Assembly: GCF_000379765.1 (NCBI RefSeq)
Contig: NZ_KB903509.1
Coordinates: 237,769-301,768 of the forward strand
DNA length: 64,000 bases
DNA from: Flexithrix dorotheae DSM 6795
GTDB taxonomy: Bacteria > Bacteroidota > Bacteroidia > Cytophagales > Flammeovirgaceae
Direction of reading: 5' to 3'
This document shows, piece by piece, positions 7,754-20,143 of the stretch. Positions within the stretch are counted from its first letter, which is position 1, and every line of letters starts with the position of its first letter. Both the position numbers and the translations under genes were made by a program. The notes under the pieces are model-generated. The model was not told the DNA's origin. It saw only the letters and a list, made by a program, of their open reading frames with translations, and ran no database searches.

Positions 7754-8785
7754 ATGAATTTAAAAAACGATTTATTAATAAGGGCAGCAAAAGGAGAAAA
7801 AACGGAGCGTACTCCGGTATGGTTAATGAGACAGGCGGGCAGAATTTTACCTGAGTATAGAGCAGTTAGGGAAAGTTTAAGCGGATTCATTGAATTGGCA
7901 AAAACACCCGAAAGAGCTGCAGAAGTGACCATTCAGCCAGTAGATATTCTCAAAGTGGATGCCGCAATTATTTTCTCTGATATTCTGGTAATTCCCGAAG
8001 CCATGGGGCTACCTTATGAAATGGTGGAGAAAAAAGGTCCATCCTTCCCTAAAGTTGTTAAAACTGCTCAGGATGTGGAAGCCCTAAAAGTTGCAGACCC
8101 TGAAAGTGATTTGGGATATGTGATTGAAGCTATAAAAATCGTAAAAAAAGAGCTTGATGGAAGAGTTCCACTTATAGGTTTTGCCGGAGCCCCATTCACT
8201 ATTTTCTGTTATATGATAGAGGGAAGTGGTTCAAAAACTTTTTCCAAAGCCAGAAAAATGCTTTATGCCGACCCTGAGCTTTCTCATAAATTATTACAAA
8301 AAATTACAGATGGGACTATTGCCTACCTGAAAGCACAAATTGCAGCAGGAGCTGATCTAGTTCAGGTATTTGATTCATGGGCGGGAATCCTTCCTCCTAC
8401 TCAATATAGCCATTTTTCCACGCCATATCTGGCTCAAATCTGTGATGCGATCAATGAAGTTCCAGTCACTGTTTTTGCCAAAGGAGCCTATTTCGCCAGA
8501 GCTGAATTTGCAAGGCTAAATTGCCAGACGGTAGGCTTGGACTGGAACATGGATATTCAGGAGTCCAGAAAGCTTATCGGAGAAGATAAAACGCTTCAGG
8601 GAAACCTGGATCCTTGTGTTTTATATGGCAGTCCAAAACAGATAGCAGAAGCAACCAAAGCCATGCTGGATCAATTCGGGCCGCAAAGACATATTGCCAA
8701 CCTTGGGCATGGAGTCTATCCTGATACTGATCCCGAAAAAGTAAAAGTATTTATTGAAACCGTAAAAGAATACAGTTCAAAATAA
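7754..8785 (+). CDS. hemE: Uroporphyrinogen decarboxylase
   Basis: Cytoplasmic enzyme of heme synthesis that removes four acetate carboxyl groups from uroporphyrinogen III to make coproporphyrinogen III. The 343-residue length is standard. Near the N-terminus the signature [16 protein letters not shown] is intact, including the arginines that hold the substrate carboxylates. [12 protein letters not shown] supplies the conserved aspartate that contacts the pyrrole nitrogens. [16 protein letters not shown] and the C-terminal [14 protein letters not shown] are further family blocks. The gene appears monocistronic: a terminator lies before it and a long gap after it. No other heme genes are in the window. 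Confidence 0.96.
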   Translation: MNLKNDLLIRAAKGEKTERTPVWLMRQAGRILPEYRAVRESLSGFIELAKTPERAAEVTIQPVDILKVDAAIIFSDILVIPEAMGLPYEMVEKKGPSFPKVVKTAQDVEALKVADPESDLGYVIEAIKIVKKELDGRVPLIGFAGAPFTIFCYMIEGSGSKTFSKARKMLYADPELSHKLLQKITDGTIAYLKAQIAAGADLVQVFDSWAGILPPTQYSHFSTPYLAQICDAINEVPVTVFAKGAYFARAEFARLNCQTVGLDWNMDIQESRKLIGEDKTLQGNLDPCVLYGSPKQIAEATKAMLDQFGPQRHIANLGHGVYPDTDPEKVKVFIETVKEYSSK

Positions 8786-8871
8786 ATTTCAATCTGTTTT
8801 GGGTGAATAATAATAATTACAGATGGTCACAAATTGCAGTAAAAAGTAGCAAATACAGCCTGAATTCTGGA

Positions 8872-8896
8872 AGGGTCATATCTTTTGAGTGACCCT
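8872..8896. promoter_or_regulatory. Palindrome between hemE and the beta-galactosidase gene
   Basis: Inverted repeat AGGGTCA/TGACCCT with an 11-nt centre, 129 nt before the GH2 start. No T run follows, so it is not a good terminator. It may be an operator for the glycosidase gene; no regulator is adjacent. Confidence 0.35.
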
Positions 8897-8985
8897 GCTC
8901 AGACTTATATTTACTTTTCTGTAACTGTATTTTAGGATCAACACCAAATGTTACCATTAGAAAAACTACCTGCGGACTAACATAA

Positions 8986-12225
<3,240 letters not shown>

Positions 12226-12266
12226 TAAGGGATATTCCTGATATTAAGGGATTGAATATTTGTTTG

Positions 12267-12311
12267 AGCCTTCCAAGAATTTTCCATGAAATGGATTTAT
12301 CCTGGAAGGCT
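12267..12311 (+). terminator. Possible terminator hairpin after the GH2 gene
   Basis: Nine-bp stem AGCCTTCCA/TGGAAGGCT with a 27-nt loop that itself folds (TCCAT/ATGGA). The following bases are TTAAATATTT rather than a clean T run, so termination is only possible. It lies 41 nt after the stop. Confidence 0.4.
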
Positions 12312-12417
12312 TAAATATTTCAAGTATGTTGTCTTCCTGTTTTTTTCAATGTAATTTTCACAGAATTAAAAGCAAAGAACTAATATTCCATTATTTATTC
12401 TCCTTTAATAAGAAATC

Positions 12418-13122
12418 ATGGTAAAGTATCTATTCATAATTTTATTTGTTTTTTCTGGATTCAAATCTCAATCTCAGGTACTTATTTCTTTATTGCTTGG
12501 AGATAAATTAAATTCTGGAGTTATTGAATTTGGGCTGGAAGGCGGCTATAACTTTTCCAAAATTTCGAATCTGGAAACCAACAATAGTCTGTCAAAATTT
12601 AACCTTGGTTTTTATTTCGATATCAAATTGAAAAACCAATGGAACTTATATACCGGAGTATTGGTAAAATCTAAACTAGGGGCAAATAAACTTACTGAAT
12701 CTGATCTTGAATTTCTTCAGGCGGAAACTTATCAGGAGGAAGGAGATTACAGCCAGCATATCAAATACTTCGTTGTGCCTGCACTTTTAAAATACAGGTT
12801 TAAAAATAAACTATACCTGGAGGCAGGTCCTCAATTTGGATTAATGCATGGGGCATGGGTGGAGTTTAATTCAAATGAAAATGGCAAAGAAGCTAAAATC
12901 AAAGAATTTAATAAGGAACAAATTAACCGGCTTGATGCTGGTTTCACTTTTGGAACGGGTTATAAACTCATCAAAAAAAGTGGCATGACACTGGGTGTAA
13001 AATATTACCTTGGCTTGGCAAATGTTTACAAAAACAGATCTGATACAAAAAACAGCTCCCTTTACCTCAAACTAAACGTACCAATTGGAGCCAAAGCTGC
13101 CCAGGAAAAAGCGAATAAATAA
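12418..13122 (+). CDS. Outer-membrane beta-barrel protein (PorT-like fold)
   Basis: A 234-residue protein with a short signal peptide (MVKYLFIILFVFSGF, cleavage near SQSQ). The rest is built of alternating amphipathic strands ending in glycine/aromatic turns (FGLEGGYNFS, LGFYFDIKLKNQWNLYTGV, LYLEAGPQFGLMHG, AGFTFGTGYKL, MTLGVKYYLGLANVY). This is the pattern of the small PorT/OMP_b-brl family of Bacteroidota barrels. No catalytic motif is visible and the function is unknown. It precedes the GH10 gene by 32 nt on the same strand, so the two may be cotranscribed, but no functional link can be shown. Confidence 0.7.
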   Translation: MVKYLFIILFVFSGFKSQSQVLISLLLGDKLNSGVIEFGLEGGYNFSKISNLETNNSLSKFNLGFYFDIKLKNQWNLYTGVLVKSKLGANKLTESDLEFLQAETYQEEGDYSQHIKYFVVPALLKYRFKNKLYLEAGPQFGLMHGAWVEFNSNENGKEAKIKEFNKEQINRLDAGFTFGTGYKLIKKSGMTLGVKYYLGLANVYKNRSDTKNSSLYLKLNVPIGAKAAQEKANK

Positions 13123-13154
13123 TCAATTAATCTAAATAAATTTTCACCCTAGGT

Positions 13155-14366
13155 ATGAATGTAGAACTCGTTTTATTTCCCTCCTTCATTCTTATAGTAC
13201 TGGCTACTACCTGGGCAATAAATATATTTTCGAAGTCAAAAAAAACCAGGAAAATCACTCGATTGGCCATATTGGTAGAAATTCTCATTGCGCTGGCTAT
13301 TGTAACCTATTTTTTATACCCAAGAAGCTATGATAGAAATTATTTGGAAGACAGCAGCCAAAACCAATATAAAACCAGCAGAAGCCTTGCTTCTATTGCT
13401 ACAGAAAAGCATTTATTTATTGGATGTGGGGTGGACAATCAGATGATTAAGGCACACGCTCCAGTTTTAACCAGAGAGTTTAATTCCCTTACCCCATTAA
13501 AAGCACTCCATTGGGGAAGCCTGCTTAAGGACGAAAAAACAGACCAATATAATTTTTCTACTGCCGATTCTATCATCAGTTTTGGTTTAAAACACCATTT
13601 GCGTATCAGAGGGCATGTATTAATTTGGGGAAGGTATCCCGGGGTTGGCTTTCCCACGCAATTAACTAACCTCATTAATTCCAGTAAAAAGAAAGAGGAA
13701 AAGATCCTGGAAATTATGGATCATCATATCGAAACGGTTTTAAACCATTACAGAGGAAAAATAAAAACCTGGGACGTGGTAAATGAACCCTTAAAAGTAC
13801 TAAAGCCTGAGTTTGATGGAAATATATTTTTTGAAACCTTAGGTAAGGATTATATTTTCCATTCCTTTGAAAAGGCTCACGAAACTGATTCCAGTCTTCA
13901 GCTTTTTATCAATGAACAATTTTTGAATTACCATGACAACCGGGCTGAATTTTTTCTTGAATTTTTGCAGGAAATGGTCGATAAAAAAATCCCTATCCAT
14001 GGAGTAGGCATACAATCTCATGTTTTATTTAATATTCCTGAATTAAAAAACCTTTCAGTTGGCAAAATAGAAGCCCTCGGTCTGCAGGTTGAAATTACCG
14101 AATTGGATGCCAGGCTTCGACTTTTTGAAGATTTTCCTGATCCATATCAGGCACAAGGCGATTTTTTTGGAACAATAGCCAGCCTCACCACCACCCATCC
14201 CGGCCTAAAAGGTATCACATGCTGGGGGGTATCCGATCAGTATTCCTGGATTAATACAATTTTTCCATTTACCTTCATCAAACCTAATGAGCCATTACTT
14301 TTTGATGCAGAAATGAACCCTAAGCCCGCATTTCATAAATTAAAAGACACATTAAATTCCAACTAA
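13155..14366 (+). CDS. Membrane-anchored GH10 family protein (endo-1,4-beta-xylanase-like)
   Basis: Glycoside hydrolase family 10 catalytic domain covering about residues 80-395, preceded by two transmembrane helices (residues about 5-25 and 37-57) in place of a cleavable signal. The acid/base is E211 in WDVVNEP and the nucleophile is E316 in VEITELD; HWGSLL, RGHVLIWG and GVGIQSH are further family blocks, so the active site is intact. GH10 enzymes cut internal xylan linkages, but this membrane-tethered architecture without carbohydrate-binding modules differs from the usual secreted xylanases. The TWAINIF/SKSKKTRK loop between the helices suggests that the catalytic domain faces the periplasm. 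Substrate is uncertain. Confidence 0.85.
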   Translation: MNVELVLFPSFILIVLATTWAINIFSKSKKTRKITRLAILVEILIALAIVTYFLYPRSYDRNYLEDSSQNQYKTSRSLASIATEKHLFIGCGVDNQMIKAHAPVLTREFNSLTPLKALHWGSLLKDEKTDQYNFSTADSIISFGLKHHLRIRGHVLIWGRYPGVGFPTQLTNLINSSKKKEEKILEIMDHHIETVLNHYRGKIKTWDVVNEPLKVLKPEFDGNIFFETLGKDYIFHSFEKAHETDSSLQLFINEQFLNYHDNRAEFFLEFLQEMVDKKIPIHGVGIQSHVLFNIPELKNLSVGKIEALGLQVEITELDARLRLFEDFPDPYQAQGDFFGTIASLTTTHPGLKGITCWGVSDQYSWINTIFPFTFIKPNEPLLFDAEMNPKPAFHKLKDTLNSN

Positions 14367-14573
14367 TAACGAATTTCAGAGAATAAAAAGTCCCTGTGGT
14401 TTATTACCAAGTTGGAAAAAAAATCTATATTAGTTTTAAGAATGAGATAATCTTTTCATTTTTAAAAAATGAAATCGTGAGATAAGCTTTTGGCAAAAGA
14501 AAATACTAATTTTTCAAAAAAAATTATTTTTTGGAGTGACCTTTTGCTATTAACTACATAAAAGGGAAATGAC

Positions 14574-15140
14574 ATGTCAGATCAGGAAATAATAGAAAAA
14601 ATAAGAGAAGGTGACCGATCACAATTAGACCAAGTTTACAAAACATATAGATCAGAATTTATTTATTGGGTAATTAAAGAACAAAAATGTCCTATGGAAG
14701 AGGCGAAGGATATTTACCAGGTTGCTATCGCTAAATTGTTTGAAAATATTGTTTCAAATAAATTAACCAACTTAACTTCTACTTTGAAAACCTATATTTT
14801 CAGTATAGGGAAAAACAAAGTACATGAATATAGAAGAAGAGAAAATATAAAAATACATGACCTAAGACCGCTTAATACCCTCATTTCCTCCGATATGGAA
14901 GAAGTATTAGAGTATGAGCAAAAAATTACAATTATTGGAGATTTCGTAGGTAAAATGAAATACCCATGTGCTGAAATTCTGAAACTGTTTTATTTCAATA
15001 AAAACTCCATGGAACAAATTTGTGGTACTATGGGCTATAAAAATGTAAATGTAGCAAAAAACCAAAAGTACAAATGCATGGAAAAATTGAGAAATCAAAT
15101 AAGCGAACACTTTAATAAAGTATTTCAGACTAAACAATAG
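14574..15140 (+). CDS. ECF-type RNA polymerase sigma factor
   Basis: A 188-residue sigma-70 family protein with region 2 (residues about 20-95: VYKTYRSEFIYWVIKE, AKDIYQVAIAKLFENI, LKTYIFSIGKNKVHEYRRR) and region 4 (about 125-180: FYFNKNSMEQICGTMGYKNVNVAKNQKYKCMEKL). Region 4 has the helix-turn-helix that reads the -35 box. The gene following 16 nt later encodes a membrane TPR protein that probably acts as its anti-sigma-like or sensor partner. The gene is rich in AT and lysine/asparagine codons. Target genes are unknown. Confidence 0.85.
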   Translation: MSDQEIIEKIREGDRSQLDQVYKTYRSEFIYWVIKEQKCPMEEAKDIYQVAIAKLFENIVSNKLTNLTSTLKTYIFSIGKNKVHEYRRRENIKIHDLRPLNTLISSDMEEVLEYEQKITIIGDFVGKMKYPCAEILKLFYFNKNSMEQICGTMGYKNVNVAKNQKYKCMEKLRNQISEHFNKVFQTKQ

Positions 15141-15156
15141 ACCTTTATTTAACATT

Positions 15157-15936
15157 ATGAAAAGGAATATGAAAGACCGGGAATATTTAATTAGTTTGAT
15201 AGAAAAATCTCAAACTGATGACCTTAATGCGGAAGAATTAATAGATTTTAATCGCATGAAAGGAAAAGATGCGGAATTTGATAGCTTACTAAGACAGGAG
15301 GAAGAAATAATTGCCGGAATTCAATTTTATCATAGAAATGAAATCCTGAAACAATTGGCTGATTTGGAAAAAACTCTACCACCGATAATGATGGATGAGG
15401 AAAAACCGGGAAACCGGGAAATAAAATGGAAAAGCTATCAAATGGGAATTGCTGCAGGTATTGCGCTTGTGATTGCCAGTTCTATATTCTTTTATAATTA
15501 TCAATTCTCAGAGGATCCTGCTCTGGTTTTTCAGGAATCCTACCAAATCTATAAAAACCTTGAGTACCCCACCACCAGAGGAGAAGAAGAACAAACCGAA
15601 GACCTCAAACTAGTAGCATTTAAATCTTATGAAGAAGGGAAACATGAGCTCGCCATTAGCTTGTTTGAAACTATTCTTCAGAATGAGGAAAACTTAAATA
15701 TAAATTTTTACATGGCGAATAGCCACTTAGAATCCGGTGAATTGGACAAGGCTATTCAAAACTACAAAAAGGTCATTCAGAGTAATGGGGATTATGCCAT
15801 CCAATCGCAATGGTTTTTAGCCCTTACCTATCTTAAAGACAACCAAATTGCAGAAGCAAAGAAAACTTTAAAGGAAATAATTGCAGCGGATAACTCTTAT
15901 AGCCCAAAGGCAGAAAGGGTTTTACGTAGAATCTAA
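15157..15936 (+). CDS. Single-pass membrane TPR protein, likely sigma-factor partner
   Basis: A 259-residue protein with a cytoplasmic N-terminal part of about 92 residues, one transmembrane helix (MGIAAGIALVIASSIFFYNY, near residue 100) and a C-terminal periplasmic part with tetratricopeptide repeats (FKSYEEGKHELAISLFETIL, FYMANSHLESGELDKAIQNYKKVI, WFLALTYLKDNQIAEAKKTLKEII). It follows the ECF sigma gene by 16 nt and is closed by a terminator, so the pair forms one operon. This sigma/TPR-membrane pairing is common in Bacteroidota. The N-terminal segment may bind the sigma factor, but it lacks the zinc anti-sigma HxxxCxxC motif. The role as regulator is inferred from context. Confidence 0.72.
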   Translation: MKRNMKDREYLISLIEKSQTDDLNAEELIDFNRMKGKDAEFDSLLRQEEEIIAGIQFYHRNEILKQLADLEKTLPPIMMDEEKPGNREIKWKSYQMGIAAGIALVIASSIFFYNYQFSEDPALVFQESYQIYKNLEYPTTRGEEEQTEDLKLVAFKSYEEGKHELAISLFETILQNEENLNINFYMANSHLESGELDKAIQNYKKVIQSNGDYAIQSQWFLALTYLKDNQIAEAKKTLKEIIAADNSYSPKAERVLRRI

Positions 15937-15956
15937 ATCAGGTTCAACTAATTGAG

Positions 15957-15992
15957 AAGGGTAATAAGTTTATGGCTTGTTACCCTTTTTTT
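15957..15992 (+). terminator. Rho-independent terminator after the sigma/TPR operon
   Basis: Eight-bp stem AAGGGTAA/TTACCCTT with a 15-nt loop and a T run. It separates the operon from the convergent minus-strand genes. Confidence 0.8.
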
Positions 15993-16019
15993 CATTATCC
16001 AGAAAATTCCCCAGTCTTT

Positions 16020-16323
16020 TTAATGGGTTAATTGGGCATCCCAAAACTGATCATAAAAAGCTACCCAGTTTTTAATATCCTGCAAAGGCTTTACATTGGG
16101 AAAACAATATCGATTCCTTCCCTGAGTCTGGATATTGATTAATCCGGCATTCTCAAGCAGCATCACATGCTTGGTTACGCGTTGCCGGATAATTTCAAAT
16201 TTTTCTGCTATTTGGGTTAGGGACATAGCCGCCCCAGCTAAAAACCAACACGGGAAAATCTCCCGCCTGGTAGGATCAGCAATAGCTTAAAATATCTTAT
16301 TAACCTGGTCTTTTGAGATCCAT
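16020..16323 (-). pseudogene. Decayed ArsR-family regulator
   Basis: The C-terminal two thirds read as an ArsR winged-helix repressor (MSLTQIAEKFEIIRQ, RVTKHVMLLENAGLINI, GRNRYCFPNV, then WVAFYDQFWDAQL). Reading upstream in the same frame restores the expected N-terminal block (DQVNKIF, then AIADPTRREIF), but with an in-frame TAA at 16287-16289 where a lysine codon would fit. The apparent ATG at 16323 (MDLK) is in a different frame. The gene therefore carries both a nonsense codon and a frameshift. It begins 4 nt after the stop of the SRPBCC gene, the usual partner of such regulators, so the pair was once an operon. The intact downstream ATG at 16226 would give only 68 residues with a partial helix-turn-helix. 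Confidence 0.7.
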
Positions 16324-16326
16324 CTT

Positions 16327-16728
16327 CTATTTTAAATATTTCTCCAAATGATCTATACAGGTTTCCCAACCTTCCTCAAAATTATTGAACATCATCACCG
16401 CTGTTTCCCCAGTGTATTTACTCATGCCTGTATGCTCAAGAGTAAGTAAAGTTCCCTCAACATTTTCCTCCAATTTCCAACTTACTGTGGTGATCACATG
16501 AGTTCCTTCCACTTCCCAGGTATACTTAAGCCAATAAACAGGATTAACCGCCAATACTTCACCAATAATCCTGGTGTTTTCATGCGTAAAGGTGTATTTA
16601 AAGCCCACTACAGCCTCAAAGTTCGCTTCTATAAACCAGCTGGAAATTTCTTCTCCCACAGAAATGGCTTCCCAAACTTTTTGAATTGGGTGCGCAAACT
16701 GATATTTCTTTATGATAATATCCCGCAT
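16327..16728 (-). CDS. SRPBCC (AHSA1-like) domain protein
   Basis: A 133-residue START/Bet v 1-like fold protein of the AHSA1 group. The pattern AHPIQKVWEAISVGEEISSWF, a central GFKYTF strand, VEGTHVITTVSWKLEE and the C-terminal FNNFEEGWETCIDHLEKYL helix are all typical. Such proteins bind hydrophobic ligands in a cavity between the sheet and the long helix; their ligands are mostly unknown. They are commonly paired with an ArsR regulator. Here that partner lies immediately downstream but is broken, so control by it is probably lost. Confidence 0.85.
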   Translation of the reverse strand: MRDIIIKKYQFAHPIQKVWEAISVGEEISSWFIEANFEAVVGFKYTFTHENTRIIGEVLAVNPVYWLKYTWEVEGTHVITTVSWKLEENVEGTLLTLEHTGMSKYTGETAVMMFNNFEEGWETCIDHLEKYLK

Positions 16729-16794
16729 GAATTATTGAATTTTAAGCAACTGCCTGGTTACAATTTAATTATAATAATTCACTTCAACAATTCT

Positions 16795-18063
16795 TCAATC
16801 GCTCAAATCTAAACTCCGAAAAACCCCCAATAGATTTTTTTCATCCTGATGGTTGGCTTCCGCTCCTATTTCTAATAAAAGTTTATCAGCTGCAATGTGT
16901 AATGGAATTTCAGGGTAATAATGATCCCGGGCAAAATGCACATACTTTAAAACTTTAAATCCATCAAACCATTGATAAAAATTTTTTCTATAGCTTTCTT
17001 GAGAAGCTGAATTTTTACGAATTTTTTGAAAGCTTAATTCAAAATTCTGATTTTTTAAAAAACCTTTTATTGATTCCGGCATCTTTTCTAATTCAACACC
17101 GGGTTTCTCCTTTTCGAAAAGTTCAGGAACAATACTGACAAAAACTTTTAAATCCTTAAATATTTGAGGGTCATAAGTAAGTGCAATTTTAGAATTTCCA
17201 TCAAGCCAGTCTTGCTGGGCTTTTCCAGTTCCAAACGGGACTCTGTCCGAAATTCTTGAGGATGGATAAACAATGGCATTTTGAATGGCTAAATGGTTTT
17301 CTTTGGGAGCCAGTTTATGTAAAAAATAAAAATCTTCTCCAGCTTTTCTTCTGTTCATCCCTCCCGATTTGGCATACGCCAATGCTTTTACAGCCATACT
17401 GCTGCCTATGGTATGCATGGCAAATGGGAATTTGGCAAATTTTAAACCCTGGATATAATACCTTAAAAACAATTCATAACTGATTATACCCGACTTCAAC
17501 TTTGAGTCCTCCACCTCATCAAAAAGGTGCTCATAATGAATGGAGGCAAATCCGAATTTAGGATTTATAGAAAATTGCTTTTCGATTTCTACAAGGTAAT
17601 TTTCTGAAACCGTACAGTCCGCATCCAGGCAAAGTATATTTCCATTAAAACCAATTGCGGCAAATCTTGATAAAGCTTCATCCATACCGATTTTCCTGGC
17701 GAGCCCCACCCCTGCATGTTTTTTCGGTAAATCATCCACAAATAGTATGAAGACTTTAAGTTGATCCATTTGGTGTTGCTTTATCCAGGCTTCAGCTTCT
17801 TTTAAGGTCTTTGAATTATTTGCTTTAATAGTTTCATCGGCTTGCTCCCCCGAATTAATCACAACAATGACTTCTGTAGGATTTTGTGGAGGTTGGCCAT
17901 TTCGCAGAGATTCCAAAGTACCCAGTAGATTGGGCTCATTATAACAAGGGATGACAATAATAGTTTTCGTACTAAAATGAACGTCATGGGAAATAACTGC
18001 CGGCCTAAAAGCATATCTTTTAAAATAAGTTTCGCAAGTACCTCTTAAGTTATTCTTTCCCAT
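16795..18063 (-). CDS. Family 2-type glycosyltransferase (GT-A fold)
   Basis: A 422-residue nucleotide-sugar-dependent glycosyltransferase. The N-terminal half has the GT2 pattern: TIIVIPCYNEPNLLGTLESL, a nucleotide-binding region around VIVVINSGE, GVGLARKIGMDEAL, and LCLDADC, the DxD-type metal site. GGMNRRKAGEDFYFLHKLA contributes the conserved ED motif for acceptor activation. No transmembrane helix is evident, so it is cytosolic or peripherally attached. The acceptor and sugar cannot be told from sequence. It lies downstream of the hsp20 gene on the same strand, but a terminator stands between them. Confidence 0.8.
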   Translation of the reverse strand: MGKNNLRGTCETYFKRYAFRPAVISHDVHFSTKTIIVIPCYNEPNLLGTLESLRNGQPPQNPTEVIVVINSGEQADETIKANNSKTLKEAEAWIKQHQMDQLKVFILFVDDLPKKHAGVGLARKIGMDEALSRFAAIGFNGNILCLDADCTVSENYLVEIEKQFSINPKFGFASIHYEHLFDEVEDSKLKSGIISYELFLRYYIQGLKFAKFPFAMHTIGSSMAVKALAYAKSGGMNRRKAGEDFYFLHKLAPKENHLAIQNAIVYPSSRISDRVPFGTGKAQQDWLDGNSKIALTYDPQIFKDLKVFVSIVPELFEKEKPGVELEKMPESIKGFLKNQNFELSFQKIRKNSASQESYRKNFYQWFDGFKVLKYVHFARDHYYPEIPLHIAADKLLLEIGAEANHQDEKNLLGVFRSLDLSD

Positions 18064-18106
18064 AATCCAATTTTCATCTTTGGCAAAAAAACCAAAAGTA
18101 TTTAAA

Positions 18107-18135
18107 TAAAAAAAGCACGGCTCTACACCGTGCTT
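18107..18135 (-). terminator. Rho-independent terminator after hsp20
   Basis: On the minus strand, an 8-bp stem AAGCACGG/CCGTGCTT with a 7-nt loop is followed by a T run (plus-strand A run at 18107-18113). It lies 27 nt after the hsp20 stop. Confidence 0.85.
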
Positions 18136-18162
18136 CAGTTTTGAACTAAATCAACTTTACTG

Positions 18163-18600
18163 TCAGACAATCTCTATTTTTCTATTTTTCACCACTTCTT
18201 CTTCCTTTAAAGGAAGGGTTATTTTTAATACTCCATTCTGGTATTTCGCCCCGATTTTCTCTCCATCAACAGTTTCAGGAAGAGTGAAAGTCCTTTCAAA
18301 ATTATTGAAATTGAACTCTCTTCTTTTGTATGAAGCTGATTCAGTATCTTCTTTTTCCTCATTTTTAGTGGAAACGGTAAGCAAATCTTTCTCTAGTTGA
18401 ATCCCAAAATCTGCTTTTTTCAAGCCAGGAGCGGCCAGCTCGATGATAAATTCGTTTTCCCCTTCAACAATATTTACCAAAGGATTGGACTTTACCACAT
18501 CACTTCCTACTGTGTTTGTAATATTATCGAATACATTTTCAAATAAATTTGATAATGTGGCAAATTCTGACGGACGATATACTCTTTTAAAATATGACAT
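18163..18600 (-). CDS. Small heat-shock protein (Hsp20/alpha-crystallin)
   Basis: A 145-residue cytosolic chaperone that binds unfolding proteins to stop aggregation. The alpha-crystallin domain spans about residues 40-140, from NPLVNIVEGENEFIIELAAPGLKKADF through YKRREFNFNNFERTFTLPE to the conserved strand KYQNGVLKITLPLKEE with the G-V-L motif. A C-terminal I-x-I/V motif (IEIV) that links dimers into oligomers is present. It is a single gene with its own terminator. The upstream region has no clear sigma-dependent heat-shock promoter that I can identify. Confidence 0.93.
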   Translation of the reverse strand: MSYFKRVYRPSEFATLSNLFENVFDNITNTVGSDVVKSNPLVNIVEGENEFIIELAAPGLKKADFGIQLEKDLLTVSTKNEEKEDTESASYKRREFNFNNFERTFTLPETVDGEKIGAKYQNGVLKITLPLKEEEVVKNRKIEIV

Positions 18601-18761
18601 AATTTTTATCGGTTAATTTGTTTTGATTTTTTTAAATTCTGAGAATTAATTTCGATAAATCATTAGTCAATCAAAATGCCAACAGCAAAAAAGCAGCTTA
18701 AAGGCAATTTATTAAGTCATTTTGACATAAACCACATCATATTACTGTCAAAATTTCCGAA

Positions 18762-20024
18762 TCATTCCTGAATATTATCTTCTTCCAATAATTTTTCAAT
18801 CATTAATGTAAATTCATCCACATACTGATCGTAATACTTTCCTGTTCCCGGGCCGGAAAAACCAGTATGGATATTCCTTACTTTTCCATTTTTATCAATA
18901 GTAATTGCCGTTGGAAAGGAAATAACATGATTAAGCATCGGTAATGTTTTCGCAGCCTCCTCTTTATCCAGTGTTCCGGCAATGAGCACCTCATAGTTCA
19001 CTTTAAATTTATTCATCATTTTCTCTACCCTTGGTTTGGCTTTTTCAAATTCGGGACTTCTCTCATAAGCTAATCCAATTACCTCAAACCCTTGGCTTTT
19101 ATATTTATCATAAAATGAAGAAAGGAAAATCGTTTCATCCATGCAATTGGGACACCACGACCCCATCAATTGGACCACTACCACTTTATCTTTATACCTG
19201 TCATCTGTAAGGGAAACTATTTCCCCTTCGAGATTCGGAAATTCAAAAGCCAATTCATCATATCCTTCTTTGAGAAAAGTAAGCGAATTCGGATCTGGTA
19301 ATTTGGCACTATCATCCTCAACAGCGGTCCATTTTTGATACCAGTGTGTCCCTGAGAAAAATTCCCCATTCACCAACAGGGAATCATCATGAATATCAGC
19401 TGTAAATAAAAATGCATGAGAACCATCGAAACAGGAAAGTTTAAACCTTGGGCCATCCACCACCCCTGCCAGATACCGATAATCTCCGAGGGGAGTCAGA
19501 AAAGTACCAGTGAGTTGTTCTCCTCTTTGAGAGAATATCCCTACTGCTTTTTCATCGGGGCCTTCCTTATTAAAAAATGTAGCATCCCAATTTCCCGAAA
19601 CATTTCCTTCTTCCGGAAGTTTTGTGACAAACCTAACATTTTTGCCCTGTTCAGCCTTAAATGGAACAATATAAGGCTCAGCATATCCATTTTTTATCCA
19701 TACGCCTGTCAATAGATTATCCGCTACCTTAGCATGGATTTCTGTATCAAATGCCAGTATATTAATAATTACAGAATCCTCATTAAAAGTCACTTCTTCC
19801 AGCTCGATCCTTTCTTCTCCATTAATTATGGTCACAATATAATCCGAATCACTGCTTTTGCTAACACTAAAATTGAACGGTAAATTAATGGTATCATTTA
19901 GGGACAATTCCGCCCTCCATACGCCTTCTTTTAGAGTAGGAACAGGACCGGTATATTCTTTTTTGGCCTCCTGACAGGAAAGGAAAATAACTGTCCAAAT
20001 TATAAGTAAAATTTTAGTGTGCAT
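18762..20024 (-). CDS. Thioredoxin-fold (TlpA/ResA-like) lipoprotein
   Basis: A periplasm-facing lipoprotein: from ATG 20024 the sequence MHTKILLIIWTVIFLSC ends in a lipobox cysteine at residue 17; the frame opens 24 codons earlier but that would bury the signal. The middle 230 residues are a beta-rich region with no assigned function. The C-terminal third is a TlpA/ResA thioredoxin domain: FEFPNLEGEIVSL, then VVQLMGSWCPNCMDE with the redox-active CxxC, and a cis-proline region SFPTAITIDKNGKV. Such proteins reduce or protect disulfides outside the cytoplasm, for instance in cytochrome c maturation. A multi-heme-type cytochrome lies next door on the same strand, behind a terminator. Confidence 0.85.
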   Translation of the reverse strand: MHTKILLIIWTVIFLSCQEAKKEYTGPVPTLKEGVWRAELSLNDTINLPFNFSVSKSSDSDYIVTIINGEERIELEEVTFNEDSVIINILAFDTEIHAKVADNLLTGVWIKNGYAEPYIVPFKAEQGKNVRFVTKLPEEGNVSGNWDATFFNKEGPDEKAVGIFSQRGEQLTGTFLTPLGDYRYLAGVVDGPRFKLSCFDGSHAFLFTADIHDDSLLVNGEFFSGTHWYQKWTAVEDDSAKLPDPNSLTFLKEGYDELAFEFPNLEGEIVSLTDDRYKDKVVVVQLMGSWCPNCMDETIFLSSFYDKYKSQGFEVIGLAYERSPEFEKAKPRVEKMMNKFKVNYEVLIAGTLDKEEAAKTLPMLNHVISFPTAITIDKNGKVRNIHTGFSGPGTGKYYDQYVDEFTLMIEKLLEEDNIQE

Positions 20025-20143
20025 GTGATGATTAAATTTGTTCATTAGAAAATGGCAATTATACAATGAAACCTCGAAATACCCATCCCCTAACAAGATA
20101 GAATAGGATTGGTTTCATTAAAATTGACAAAACATGAAAATTT

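Noticed and set aside
14440-14520. Hairpin TTTTCATTTTT/AAAAAATGAAA and two GAGATAA-CTTTT repeats before the first ECF sigma gene
   Set aside because: These are simple A/T runs expected in this composition, with no terminator or operator layout.
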